Origin: Veillonella sp. VA139
Lineage (GTDB): Bacteria; Bacillota; Negativicutes; Veillonellales; Veillonellaceae
Assembly (NCBI RefSeq): GCF_003992005.1
Contig: NZ_RQVL01000002.1
Span: 1 to 64,000, forward strand
Reading direction: 5' to 3'
DNA: 64,000 bases
Position numbers and translations under genes: made by a program. The notes below the pieces were generated by a model, which did not search any database, was not told the DNA's origin, and saw only the letters and a program-made list of their open reading frames with translations. Below, piece after piece: positions 6,456 to 15,040 of the stretch (positions within the stretch are counted from its first letter, which is position 1; each line of letters begins with the position of its first letter).

Positions 6456-8282
6456 TTATTTCGCCTCAGGATCTAAGGACAACGGTTGTGTACCTAACAT
6501 TGTAGTTAAGTTATTGACATTAAAGCGATAGGCTTTATTGGAGAAATCTCGTGTTACATCATAGTTACCAGATGGAGCATGTATGATGCCTACTAGCATA
6601 TCATACAATAAGTCATTGGTGAAATATTGTTGTTCATGATTGCTTAGGGTAATTGCTGTTTCTGGATACGCATTACGATATGTAGGAGATAAGTACACCC
6701 ACATTGGTATCCGTGTCATTCCAAAGTTGAAAATGTCTGGATTGTGAGATGTTTTAATATTTTCTCCGTGGTCAGAGAAATAGACCATGGCTTGTAAGTT
6801 TAAGTTATCCTTAGCATAGGTGTAAATTTCTTGTAACAGCCAATCAGTATATAGTTGGCTATTGGCATAGGCTTCAATTCCTTCAGGGTTTGGACCTTGT
6901 TTCCATTTGCTGAACTCGTGAGGATATCTATCGTTGTAGTAGATATGACTACCCATAATATGGATGACGATGAAATTATTTTGGTTCTTTGGTACGTCTT
7001 TTAAAAGTGGTAACAAAGCGCCATCATATTGATCAGAGAAGGCATAGGATTCATGAGCCCAACGGGGCGTATCACTTGCTTTTGCAATGAGAGAGATAGC
7101 TGTATCGTATTCACCATATACACCTTGGTTAGATAACCAAGAGGTGTGATATCCAGCTTTTTTTGCTACATCGATAATGGTTGTGGCATCAAAGAATGGT
7201 TTGTCGTCATATTGATTGCGCTCTGTTAAGGCTCTTTCCAAGGTTGGTACAGTCTGCACATAGGAAGAGTAAGCGTGTTTAAAGACATTGAAGTTTGGAT
7301 TTTGATACAGGGAACCTTGCCATGGAGTATCATCGTAAGGGAAGTCAGGAGTATACATTTTCATGTAATCTCTAGAAGAAGATTCTCCAATGACTAAGAT
7401 GACAGTACCTGGAGTTTTTTGCGCCGCTGTTTCGGTAGTGCTTAATTGTAAATTGTTAAATACACTAACATGCTTATCATTATAAGATTGCAACTCTTTC
7501 ATATAGGCTCGAACTTCTAGCCAATTGCTGACGATATCTGTACGAGGGAAAAGGTAATATCCACCATACACGATGAGGGCGATGGATAGAATCCACTTTA
7601 TATCATTTTGATACCGCTGAAAGAAAGAGGAATAGAACACAGTAGGCTCATCGTTCCTTTGAGTTTTCATATTGGCAAAGTATAAAATACCAAGTATGAT
7701 AGCGATGCCAACAACAGCACCACCAATGCCACCTACGCCGATGATGTTTTTCACAAAGCCTAAGGCTTCTTCTGGGTTGGTTTGATACAATGCCATCATA
7801 GTGGCAGGAGTAATACAATGCCAAGTGGATAAATAGTAACCAATTTGACCTGCTGGAATCAGTAATAATAGAACATCTAGGATGCTGTATAGTGCCGACC
7901 AAATACGTTTTCCTTTACCCCATTGTAATAGCCAGTAATGGGTGACACTGAGACCACAGAATAAGACTAGACCAAATAAAAAATCGTTGGCAAATTCGTA
8001 GAAGTAAAATGGTTTTTCATAGGACCAATGGAATAAGAGGGGGAATGTTAATGCCCAACTGATACCCACTATGCTATGACCAATGAGATATCCTTTTGTA
8101 AAGGAGCTACGAATGATCGATTGTAAGATTGTTAGGCCTACAATGGTAGGAACGAATAAGGTCAATATATCTTCTATGTCAAACCCTAAAGTGATGGGTT
8201 CGTAGATATAAAATAGTGCCACTGCAATGATAGTGGACACGATGGTATACAGTCCCAACTGTTTCCATCTTTGACGATGCAT
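6456..8282 (-). CDS. Membrane sulfatase-fold phosphoethanolamine transferase-like protein
   Basis: A 608-residue protein. Several hydrophobic helices occupy about residues 10-250, followed by an extracytoplasmic alkaline-phosphatase/sulfatase-fold domain (about 292-600). Motifs are VIGESSSRDYMKMY (299-310, nucleophile and metal site), HIMGSH (441-446) and YFSDHGEN (about 501-508, metal ligands). The family transfers phosphoethanolamine from phosphatidylethanolamine to lipid A or core sugars at the outer face of the inner membrane, fitting a diderm envelope. The nucleophile position is Ser-rich rather than the Thr of EptA, so the acceptor is unknown. It is read opposite to its neighbours; GAGAGGCGAC precedes the ATG. 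Confidence 0.8.
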   Translation of the reverse strand: MHRQRWKQLGLYTIVSTIIAVALFYIYEPITLGFDIEDILTLFVPTIVGLTILQSIIRSSFTKGYLIGHSIVGISWALTFPLLFHWSYEKPFYFYEFANDFLFGLVLFCGLSVTHYWLLQWGKGKRIWSALYSILDVLLLLIPAGQIGYYLSTWHCITPATMMALYQTNPEEALGFVKNIIGVGGIGGAVVGIAIILGILYFANMKTQRNDEPTVFYSSFFQRYQNDIKWILSIALIVYGGYYLFPRTDIVSNWLEVRAYMKELQSYNDKHVSVFNNLQLSTTETAAQKTPGTVILVIGESSSRDYMKMYTPDFPYDDTPWQGSLYQNPNFNVFKHAYSSYVQTVPTLERALTERNQYDDKPFFDATTIIDVAKKAGYHTSWLSNQGVYGEYDTAISLIAKASDTPRWAHESYAFSDQYDGALLPLLKDVPKNQNNFIVIHIMGSHIYYNDRYPHEFSKWKQGPNPEGIEAYANSQLYTDWLLQEIYTYAKDNLNLQAMVYFSDHGENIKTSHNPDIFNFGMTRIPMWVYLSPTYRNAYPETAITLSNHEQQYFTNDLLYDMLVGIIHAPSGNYDVTRDFSNKAYRFNVNNLTTMLGTQPLSLDPEAK

Positions 8283-8458
8283 AATGTCGCCTCTCTTTCT
8301 GGGTGTAGCAATTTTTGCCCATTTCCTTTATAATACTTATTAGATACATACGTTGGTATGTCTATGTATTATTCTAACTGTTTCTAATAGGAAATGCAAT
8401 TTTTTCATACAAGGTGTGGTGAAAGCCATACCTTTATTTTTGGTAGAAAGGAGTTTTC

Positions 8459-9190
8459 ATGAATACCTACGATTTTAAACTGGATATTTTTGAAGGCCCT
8501 TTGGATCTTTTGTTGCATTTGATTGAAAAGAATCAGATTGATATATACGATATTCCCATTGTGCATATCACCTCACAATATATGGATATACTCAAAACTT
8601 GGAATCAATTTGATATTGCCTATAGTAGTGAGTTTTTAGTGATGGCTGCTACTTTGTTGCAGATTAAGTCACGCCTTTTATTGCCTAAGATAAATCATAA
8701 GGATGAAAGTGATACGGAAGATCCACGAGACGAATTGGTGAATCGATTGGTGGAGTTCAAACGCATCAAAGAATTGACGGGTCTCTTGGAAGAACGTGTA
8801 TCCGATGGTTCCTATGTATTTAATAGACCAGAAGAGCTTAGCCAAGTGGGATTAGATCTTGTTTGTACTGTGAAGTGGGATGCTCTTGTGGCGTGCTTTC
8901 AGAAGGTACAGGAACGATATGACCGACCTGAGGTAGAAGCTCCCAAAGTTATGATGGAACGTGAAGAATATACATTGGAACAAGGGATTGAAGATGTATT
9001 ACTAGCGACGAGACATCAACAAGTGCCGTGTATACATTTATTTGCTCAGGCACAGACGAAGGAAGAAAGTGTGGTTACATTTTTAGCGTTATTAGAATTG
9101 ATGAAACGTCAGCTATTGCGGATTATAGTGGGTAATCACGATATATATAGCGTGATTGTAGAAGGTATAGAAGAAGGAGATGCGCTGTGA
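8459..9190 (+). CDS. scpA: Segregation and condensation protein A
   Basis: A 243-residue kleisin of the SMC-ScpA-ScpB condensin complex, which organises and separates chromosomes. The N-terminus FEGPLDLLLHLIEKNQIDIYD is the hallmark ScpA start, and the C-terminal winged helix binds the SMC head. AAAGGAGTTTTC precedes ATG 8459. The stop overlaps the scpB start (GTGA at 9187-9190). An upstream TATAAT (8329-8334) with a poor -35 may be the promoter of the whole scpA-to-ispH run. Confidence 0.96.
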   Translation: MNTYDFKLDIFEGPLDLLLHLIEKNQIDIYDIPIVHITSQYMDILKTWNQFDIAYSSEFLVMAATLLQIKSRLLLPKINHKDESDTEDPRDELVNRLVEFKRIKELTGLLEERVSDGSYVFNRPEELSQVGLDLVCTVKWDALVACFQKVQERYDRPEVEAPKVMMEREEYTLEQGIEDVLLATRHQQVPCIHLFAQAQTKEESVVTFLALLELMKRQLLRIIVGNHDIYSVIVEGIEEGDAL

Positions 9191-9723
9191 GTAGTATTGA
9201 ATTTCAGCAGTTAGAGGCTGTATTATTTGCAGCGGCTACCCCTTTAACGGTAGATACATTAGCGGATATTTTTGAGGTCTATGTGCCAGAAATAGAACAG
9301 GCTGTCAGTGCTTACGAAGAAACATTGGTTCAGGAACGACGAGGCATTCGCATTCGTAAAAGTGCATCGGGTATAGAATTAGTGAGTGCCCAAGAATGCA
9401 GTGAATTTGTTACGAAAATTCGCCATAGAGATGAAAAATTATCAGGAGCGGCTATGGAAACGTTGGCGGTAATTGCTTTCAAACAACCTATTACAAAAGG
9501 TGAGGTGGAAGAGTTTCGTGGTGTGAACTGTGAAAAAGTATTAAAACAATTATTGGTCCGTGACATGATTGTGGAGTTAGGGCGGAAAGAAACTATCGGA
9601 CGTCCTGTGATTTATGGAACATCGGATAACTTTTTAAGGACTGTAGGTGCCAATTCTATTGAAGAGTTGCAACAGTCTATGCCTCTTTCAGAGGGGTTAT
9701 CCATAGATATAAAAGGAGAATAA
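9187..9723 (+). CDS. scpB: Segregation and condensation protein B
   Basis: A 178-residue protein with two winged-helix domains, the partner of ScpA in the SMC complex. Recognisable features are FQQLEAVLFAAATPL at the start and AVIAFKQPITKGEVEEFRGV with GRPVIYGTS further on. It starts at GTG 9187, overlapping the scpA stop by four bases, so production is coupled to ScpA. rluB follows after a single base. Confidence 0.95.
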   Translation: MSSIEFQQLEAVLFAAATPLTVDTLADIFEVYVPEIEQAVSAYEETLVQERRGIRIRKSASGIELVSAQECSEFVTKIRHRDEKLSGAAMETLAVIAFKQPITKGEVEEFRGVNCEKVLKQLLVRDMIVELGRKETIGRPVIYGTSDNFLRTVGANSIEELQQSMPLSEGLSIDIKGE

Positions 9724-9724
9724 T

Positions 9725-10447
9725 ATGGAACTAGAACGTTTGCAAAAATATATTGCCCGTTGTGGTGTAGCATCACGACGAAAAGCAGAAGAATTGATTA
9801 CCTCTGGCAAAGTACTTGTAAATGGTAAATATGTAAAAGAATTGGGTGCAAAGGTAAATCCTACACGTGACCGTGTTAAAGTGGACGGACAACTATTGGA
9901 GCCAGAGGCATTGGAATATTATATTTTTAACAAGCCAAAAGGGGTGATTACATCCATTACAGATCCTGAAGGACGCAAAACAGTTATGGATTATATTAAC
10001 TCTGTAAAAGTTCGTATTTATCCTGTAGGTCGATTAGATTACCATACAGAAGGATTATTGCTATTGACGAATGATGGAACTATGGCGCAAAATTTAGCTC
10101 ATCCATCAAAGGGTGTGACGAAAACCTACGAAGTAAAAGTAAAAGATCGTGTGCTTGATGAACATTTGGAACAGTTAGCGGTAGGGGTGAAATTAGAAGA
10201 CGGAATGACTTCACCTTGCGAAATTACAGACTATGGATTTAATGGCAAAACAGGTCTTACAACGGTAGAGATTACCATCCATGAAGGACGAAATCGTCAA
10301 GTGCGCCGTATGTTTGAACACTTTGGGTACTCTATTCATAATTTGAAACGCATCAATTATGCGGGATTGAATTTGAAAGGGTTGAAGCGTGGAGCTTTCC
10401 GTAAATTAACCCGTGAAGAAGTGAAACAATTACAAGCGATAAAATAA
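9725..10447 (+). CDS. rluB: 23S rRNA pseudouridine synthase, RsuA/RluB family
   Basis: A 240-residue enzyme that isomerises uridine in rRNA. An S4 RNA-binding domain (about residues 1-60, LQKYIARCGVASRRKAEELI) precedes the catalytic domain with GRLDYHTEGLLLLTNDG, whose Asp is catalytic. A typical C-terminal GRNRQVRRM motif is present. It sits after scpB, the common Firmicute arrangement where it is called RluB; the exact target uridine is inferred. Confidence 0.9.
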   Translation: MELERLQKYIARCGVASRRKAEELITSGKVLVNGKYVKELGAKVNPTRDRVKVDGQLLEPEALEYYIFNKPKGVITSITDPEGRKTVMDYINSVKVRIYPVGRLDYHTEGLLLLTNDGTMAQNLAHPSKGVTKTYEVKVKDRVLDEHLEQLAVGVKLEDGMTSPCEITDYGFNGKTGLTTVEITIHEGRNRQVRRMFEHFGYSIHNLKRINYAGLNLKGLKRGAFRKLTREEVKQLQAIK

Positions 10448-10455
10448 GGATACAT

Positions 10456-11700
10456 ATGAAAAAAATTATTGTCATCGGTGGTGGTGCTGCAGGTCTTATG
10501 GCTGGCGTCCGAGCTGCACAATTAGGTGCCTCTGTGCGTATCATTGAAAAAATGAAGATGGTGGGCCTTAAAATGGGGATTACAGGAAAAGGGCGTTGTA
10601 ATGTGACCAATGCAGCTCCTATAGAAGATTTTATTAAGCAAACCCCTGGAAATGGTAAATTTCTATATAGTGCCTACCAACAATGGACGAATGAAGATAT
10701 GATTCATTTGCTCAATAGTTGGGGTGTCCCTACTAAGGTAGAACGAGGTGGCCGTGTGTTTCCAGAGTCTGATAAAGCAACGGATGTGCGCAATGCTTTT
10801 ATAGACACGTATCGTAAATTAGGTGGACAACTTCACTTAGAAGAAACTGTTAAGGATTTGATTGTAAAAGACGGCGCTATTACAGGTGTGATTACAGATA
10901 AAGGAACCTATGAGTGCGATGCAGCTATCATCGCAACAGGTGGGATGTCCTATCCATTGACTGGATCCACTGGAGATGGCTATGAATTAGCCTCTTCTGT
11001 GGGACATTCTATCGTGGAATTGAGGCCATCTTTAATTCCTTTAGAAACCAAAGAACATTGGGTGAAAGACTTAATGGGACTGAGCCTTAAAAATGTAGAA
11101 GTCTCTATTATTGCGAAAAATAAAGTGCAAACGAAGCAGTTTGGAGAAATGCTATTTGCTCATTTTGGGGTCACAGGACCGATTATTTTATCGGCTTCTC
11201 ATACAGCGACCAAATTATTGAAGAAAAAGGTAGATCCCATTACTATTGAAATTAATCTAAAACCAGCATTAACTAGAGAGGTTTTAGATAAGCGGGTACA
11301 ACGTGATTTCAGTGAGTCTCAAAATAAGCAATTAGTGAACGTATTGAAAGGTTTATTGCCATCCAAGTTAATTCCAGTTATATGTCAATTAGCAGAATTA
11401 GAAGGAACCAAGGCGATTCACGATATTACGAAAGAGGAGCGCTTGCGACTGGTGGATACTATACAACATATGCGACTTACCGTACATAAACCTCGTCCTA
11501 TAGCAGAGGCTATTGTCACAGCTGGTGGCATTTCTGTAAAAGAAGTAGACCCAAAAACGATGCAGTCTAAGCTGGTGAACGGTTTATATATGGCAGGAGA
11601 AGTCTTGGATGTGGATGCTTTCACAGGGGGCTATAATCTGCAAGTTGCGTTTTCTACAGCCTACGTAGCTGCTACTCATGCAGCAGAAGGAGGAGTCTAA
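10456..11700 (+). CDS. HI0933/BaiN-family flavoprotein (NAD(P)/FAD-dependent oxidoreductase)
   Basis: A 414-residue protein with an N-terminal dinucleotide-binding motif IVIGGGAAGLMAGVRAA (about residues 4-20), the family block GKGRCNVTNAAP, and the C-terminal FAD-binding segment FTGGYNLQVAFSTAYVAA. The family (YhiN, HI0933) is widespread and its physiological substrate is unsettled. It lies between rluB and cmk, eight bases after rluB, so it is co-transcribed with them. Confidence 0.88.
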   Translation: MKKIIVIGGGAAGLMAGVRAAQLGASVRIIEKMKMVGLKMGITGKGRCNVTNAAPIEDFIKQTPGNGKFLYSAYQQWTNEDMIHLLNSWGVPTKVERGGRVFPESDKATDVRNAFIDTYRKLGGQLHLEETVKDLIVKDGAITGVITDKGTYECDAAIIATGGMSYPLTGSTGDGYELASSVGHSIVELRPSLIPLETKEHWVKDLMGLSLKNVEVSIIAKNKVQTKQFGEMLFAHFGVTGPIILSASHTATKLLKKKVDPITIEINLKPALTREVLDKRVQRDFSESQNKQLVNVLKGLLPSKLIPVICQLAELEGTKAIHDITKEERLRLVDTIQHMRLTVHKPRPIAEAIVTAGGISVKEVDPKTMQSKLVNGLYMAGEVLDVDAFTGGYNLQVAFSTAYVAATHAAEGGV

Positions 11701-11701
11701 C

Positions 11702-12388
11702 ATGAATCGACGAATTTCTGTAGCTATTGATGGTCCTGCTGGTGCAGGTAAAAGTAGTATTTCTAAAGTAGTAGCCAAGAAATTAGGATATTTATATATT
11801 GATACAGGAGCTATGTATCGTGGTATTACCTGGGCACTACTGAATGCGGGTATATCTATTGATGATGTAGATGCAGTAGAAGCTGCTTTGTCTAAGATTC
11901 AATTAGAACTACGTGTAGAAGAAACGGGTTTATCTGTATGGGTAAATGGAACAGATGTATCCCAAGATATCCGTACGCAATATGTGACAAGTCATGTATC
12001 TCAAGTGGCTGCACAAAAAGCGGTGCGCACTAAGTTGGTAGAAATGCAACGTCACATGGCATCAGCGGGCGGTGTGATTCTGGACGGTCGGGATATTGGT
12101 TCCGTTGTGTTACCTAATGCGGAATTAAAAATCTATTTAACAGCATCTGTGGAGACTCGTGGACATCGACGTTGGTTGGAGTTGAAAGATTCCGAGAATA
12201 TCTCTTTGGAAGAAGTATGTCGTACTGTAGCAGAGCGAGATGCCATGGATATGAATCGAACAGAATCTCCTCTTGTATGTGTAGATGATGCAGTTGTTGT
12301 AGAAACGGATCATCTCAGTATAGAAGAAACGGTACAAACTCTTATCGACTTAATTCGCAAAGCAGAATTAGGAGGCTATCATGGATAA
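11702..12388 (+). CDS. cmk: Cytidylate kinase
   Basis: A 228-residue kinase that phosphorylates CMP and dCMP for nucleotide and phospholipid precursor supply. The P-loop is IDGPAGAGKSS (about residues 9-19); DTGAMYRG, DGRDIGSVVLPNAELKIYL and RDAMDMNR mark substrate and lid regions. ATG 11702 follows AGGAGG at a good distance, and the upstream in-frame ATG 11678 lies inside the preceding gene. It overlaps plsC by eight bases. Confidence 0.96.
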   Translation: MNRRISVAIDGPAGAGKSSISKVVAKKLGYLYIDTGAMYRGITWALLNAGISIDDVDAVEAALSKIQLELRVEETGLSVWVNGTDVSQDIRTQYVTSHVSQVAAQKAVRTKLVEMQRHMASAGGVILDGRDIGSVVLPNAELKIYLTASVETRGHRRWLELKDSENISLEEVCRTVAERDAMDMNRTESPLVCVDDAVVVETDHLSIEETVQTLIDLIRKAELGGYHG

Positions 12389-12986
12389 ATTTTCTGAATG
12401 CTTATGGAGATCTGCGTTTACCATCGTTTATGGTTGGTGGTATAGAACAAAGGTATATGGAAAAGAAAATGTGCCTAAAGAAGGACCGGTTATCATTTCT
12501 CCCAATCATAAGAGCAATAATGATCCCCCTTTATGTGGATTTGCCTTGCCACGTCATGTGAACTTCATGGCGAAAGAGGAACTATTTAGAAATCCTATTT
12601 CTAAATTTGTGTGCACTTGGTTAGGAGCTTTTCCGGTACGCCGTGGTGGTGTGGATAAATTAGCTATCCGTCATGCTATGAATTTGCTAAAAGATAATTT
12701 AATGCTAGGTATTTTTCCGGAAGGTACACGACAAAAGGGTGACATCTTAGGTCGCTTTCACGATGGAGTAGCTTCGATGGCATTGCGCACAGGTGTACCA
12801 GTAGTACCGGTGGCCATTGTGGGCAGCGACAAAATGATTCGTGGAGAAGTGGCTGTTATTATTGGGAAACCGATTCCTGTCGCAAAAGCAAAAGCAACTG
12901 TAGAAGCTATTGCAAACGTGAATGATGTGGTAAAAACAGCTATTCAAACTATGATTGATGAATATAAAGCAGGTAAGTATAAATAG
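12381..12986 (+). CDS. plsC: 1-acyl-sn-glycerol-3-phosphate acyltransferase
   Basis: A 201-residue membrane-associated enzyme that adds the second acyl chain to make phosphatidic acid. It has the HX4D catalytic motif in SPNHKSNNDPP and the substrate motif FPEGTRQKGD. Its start overlaps the end of cmk, with GGAGG at 12370-12374 as ribosome binding site. The cmk-plsC-ispH neighbourhood is common in Firmicutes. Confidence 0.93.
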   Translation: MDKFSECLWRSAFTIVYGWWYRTKVYGKENVPKEGPVIISPNHKSNNDPPLCGFALPRHVNFMAKEELFRNPISKFVCTWLGAFPVRRGGVDKLAIRHAMNLLKDNLMLGIFPEGTRQKGDILGRFHDGVASMALRTGVPVVPVAIVGSDKMIRGEVAVIIGKPIPVAKAKATVEAIANVNDVVKTAIQTMIDEYKAGKYK

Positions 12987-12995
12987 GGGAATGCT

Positions 12996-14903
12996 ATGTT
13001 TACAATACGATTGGCAGAAAATTGTGGCTTTTGCTATGGCGTAAAGCGTGCTGTTACGATGGCAGAAAAAGCAGCAGACTCAAAAGATGTAAGTTATACA
13101 TTGGGGCCTATTATTCATAACCCTCAAGTAGTAGGCCGACTAGAGGATAATGGTGTATATGCCATTAATGAATTGAATGATGTAGAAGAAGGTACTATTA
13201 TCATTCGCTCCCATGGGGTTGGACCAGAAGTATATGAAGAGGCAGAAACACGTGGATTACCAGTGATTGATGCTACTTGTCCACATGTACAGAAGGCACA
13301 GCGAGATGCAAAGTCTGTAGTGGATGAAGGGTTAACTTTAGTCATTCTCGGGGAGAAGAAACATCCAGAGGTAAAGAGTATTAATCTGTGGGCAGGTAAT
13401 AAAGGTATTATTGTAGAAACAGAAGAAGATGCCAAAAATATTCAATTCGTGGAAAAAATTGGGGTTGTAGTACAAACTACCTTTTCACAATTTAAGTTTC
13501 AAAGTATAATAAAAATATTAGAACAAAAATCTAATAATCAAAAGATCTTTAAGACAATTTGTCAGGCTACTGAGGAACGTCAAAATTCTGCTGTAGCTTT
13601 GGCGAAAGAAGTAGATCTTATGATCGTGGTAGGTGGGAAGAACTCTGGCAACACGACTAGATTAGCAGAAGTATGTCGTGATGTAGGGTGCACTACATAC
13701 CACATAGAAACTTCTACTGAAATACAAATGACGTGGTTGAAGGACGTCACAACAGTAGGAGTCACGGCTGGTGCATCGACACCAGACTGGATAATTAAGG
13801 AGGTCATTCAGACGATGGAAAATTTTGCAGAATTATTTGCAGCATCAGAAGCGCAAGCAGAAGAATTTAAGAAAGGTAATGTGATTGAAGGGGAAGTTGT
13901 ACAAATCGATGACGAACGTGCATACGTATCCTTTGGCTACAAAACAGAAGCACAGTTAGAAAGAAAAGAAATGGCATACCCTACACCAGCTTCTGCTAAA
14001 GATGTATTAAAGGAAGGCGATAAAATCAAAGCTGTTATCCTTAACCACATCAAAGAAGATAGCCCAATCTATCTTTCTATCACTCGTTTGGCTAAAGATG
14101 AAGATTGGCAATATGTTATTGAAGCACAAGAAAAAGATGAGCCAATCATCTGTAAAGGTGTGGATGCAATTCCTGCAGGTTTAGTCGTAACTGTTAAGTC
14201 TTTACGTGGTTTTATTCCACTTTCCCAAGGTGACATTCACTTCGTGAAATCCCTTGATAACTTAGTAGGTACAGAATTCGAAGCTAAAGTACTTGAAGTT
14301 GAAGAAAAGAAAAACCGTTTGGTTCTTTCCCGTCGTGAAGTACTTGAAGTGGAACGCCAAGCTAAATTAAAAGAAGCGTTAGCAAATGTAGAAGTTGGTG
14401 GTACTTACAAAGGTACTGTTCGCAAAATCATGCCTTATGGCGCATTCGTTGATATCGGAGGAATCGAAGGTTTACTTCATATTTCCGACATTTCTTGGCA
14501 AAAAATTAAACGCGTTGAAGACGTGTTGGCTGTAGGTCAAGAAATCGACGTTAAATTACAATCCTTTGATGAAGAAAACAGCAAAATCTCTTTATCTTTA
14601 AAAGCATTATCCAAAAGCCCATGGGACGTTGCAGAAGAAACTATCCATGTAGGCGATAAAGTAACTGGTAAGGTAGTTCGCACAGTTCAATACGGTGCAT
14701 TCGTTGCTATCAACGATGACATCCAAGGTTTACTTCACATCTCTCAAGTGACTAAACAACGCAATGCAAAAGTAGAAGACTACTTGAGCCGCGGTCAAGA
14801 AGTAGAAGTAGAAGTAATTTCTTTCAACAAAGACGAAAAGAAATTAGGTTTAAAATTAACTGAGTTAATGGAACCAGTAGCAACTGAAGAAGAAGCTGAA
14901 TAA
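12996..14903 (+). CDS. ispH: Fused HMBPP reductase (IspH) and ribosomal protein S1-like protein
   Basis: A 635-residue fusion. Residues 1 to about 280 are IspH, the last enzyme of the MEP isoprenoid pathway. Its three [4Fe-4S] cysteines are visible in ENCGFCYGVKRAV, DATCPHV and TICQATEERQ. Residues about 290-625 hold four S1/OB RNA-binding domains, the clearest being KGTVRKIMPYGAFVDIGGIE, then GLLHISDIS. The fusion is known in several Clostridia and Negativicutes. Codon choice shifts at the joint toward the highly expressed pattern (CGT/CGC Arg, AAC Asn), suggesting the S1 half is an abundant protein. A terminator follows. Confidence 0.95.
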   Translation: MFTIRLAENCGFCYGVKRAVTMAEKAADSKDVSYTLGPIIHNPQVVGRLEDNGVYAINELNDVEEGTIIIRSHGVGPEVYEEAETRGLPVIDATCPHVQKAQRDAKSVVDEGLTLVILGEKKHPEVKSINLWAGNKGIIVETEEDAKNIQFVEKIGVVVQTTFSQFKFQSIIKILEQKSNNQKIFKTICQATEERQNSAVALAKEVDLMIVVGGKNSGNTTRLAEVCRDVGCTTYHIETSTEIQMTWLKDVTTVGVTAGASTPDWIIKEVIQTMENFAELFAASEAQAEEFKKGNVIEGEVVQIDDERAYVSFGYKTEAQLERKEMAYPTPASAKDVLKEGDKIKAVILNHIKEDSPIYLSITRLAKDEDWQYVIEAQEKDEPIICKGVDAIPAGLVVTVKSLRGFIPLSQGDIHFVKSLDNLVGTEFEAKVLEVEEKKNRLVLSRREVLEVERQAKLKEALANVEVGGTYKGTVRKIMPYGAFVDIGGIEGLLHISDISWQKIKRVEDVLAVGQEIDVKLQSFDEENSKISLSLKALSKSPWDVAEETIHVGDKVTGKVVRTVQYGAFVAINDDIQGLLHISQVTKQRNAKVEDYLSRGQEVEVEVISFNKDEKKLGLKLTELMEPVATEEEAE

Positions 14904-14917
14904 TTACTACATAATAG

Positions 14918-14957
14918 AAGAACAGTAGGTCCAATGGACTTACTGTTCTTTTTTTGC
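14918..14957 (+). terminator. Terminator after ispH-rpsA
   Basis: AAGAACAGTA (14918-14927) pairs with TACTGTTCTT (14941-14950), with extra GGTCC/GGACT pairing inside, followed by a T tract. It closes the scpA-to-ispH transcription unit. Confidence 0.85.
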
Positions 14958-14968
14958 TTTCGTTTATG

Positions 14969-14977
14969 TGATACAAT
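14969..14977 (+). promoter_or_regulatory. Candidate extended -10 promoter for der
   Basis: TGATACAAT is an extended -10 (TGn plus TACAAT) directly after the previous terminator and about 65 bases before der. No good -35 is visible, which extended -10 promoters tolerate. Confidence 0.45.
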
Positions 14978-15040
14978 ATAAGTTGATAAACTATGTGTTT
15001 TTACTCTTCCTGTGAGGAAGTTGAAATATGAGGTGAAAGT

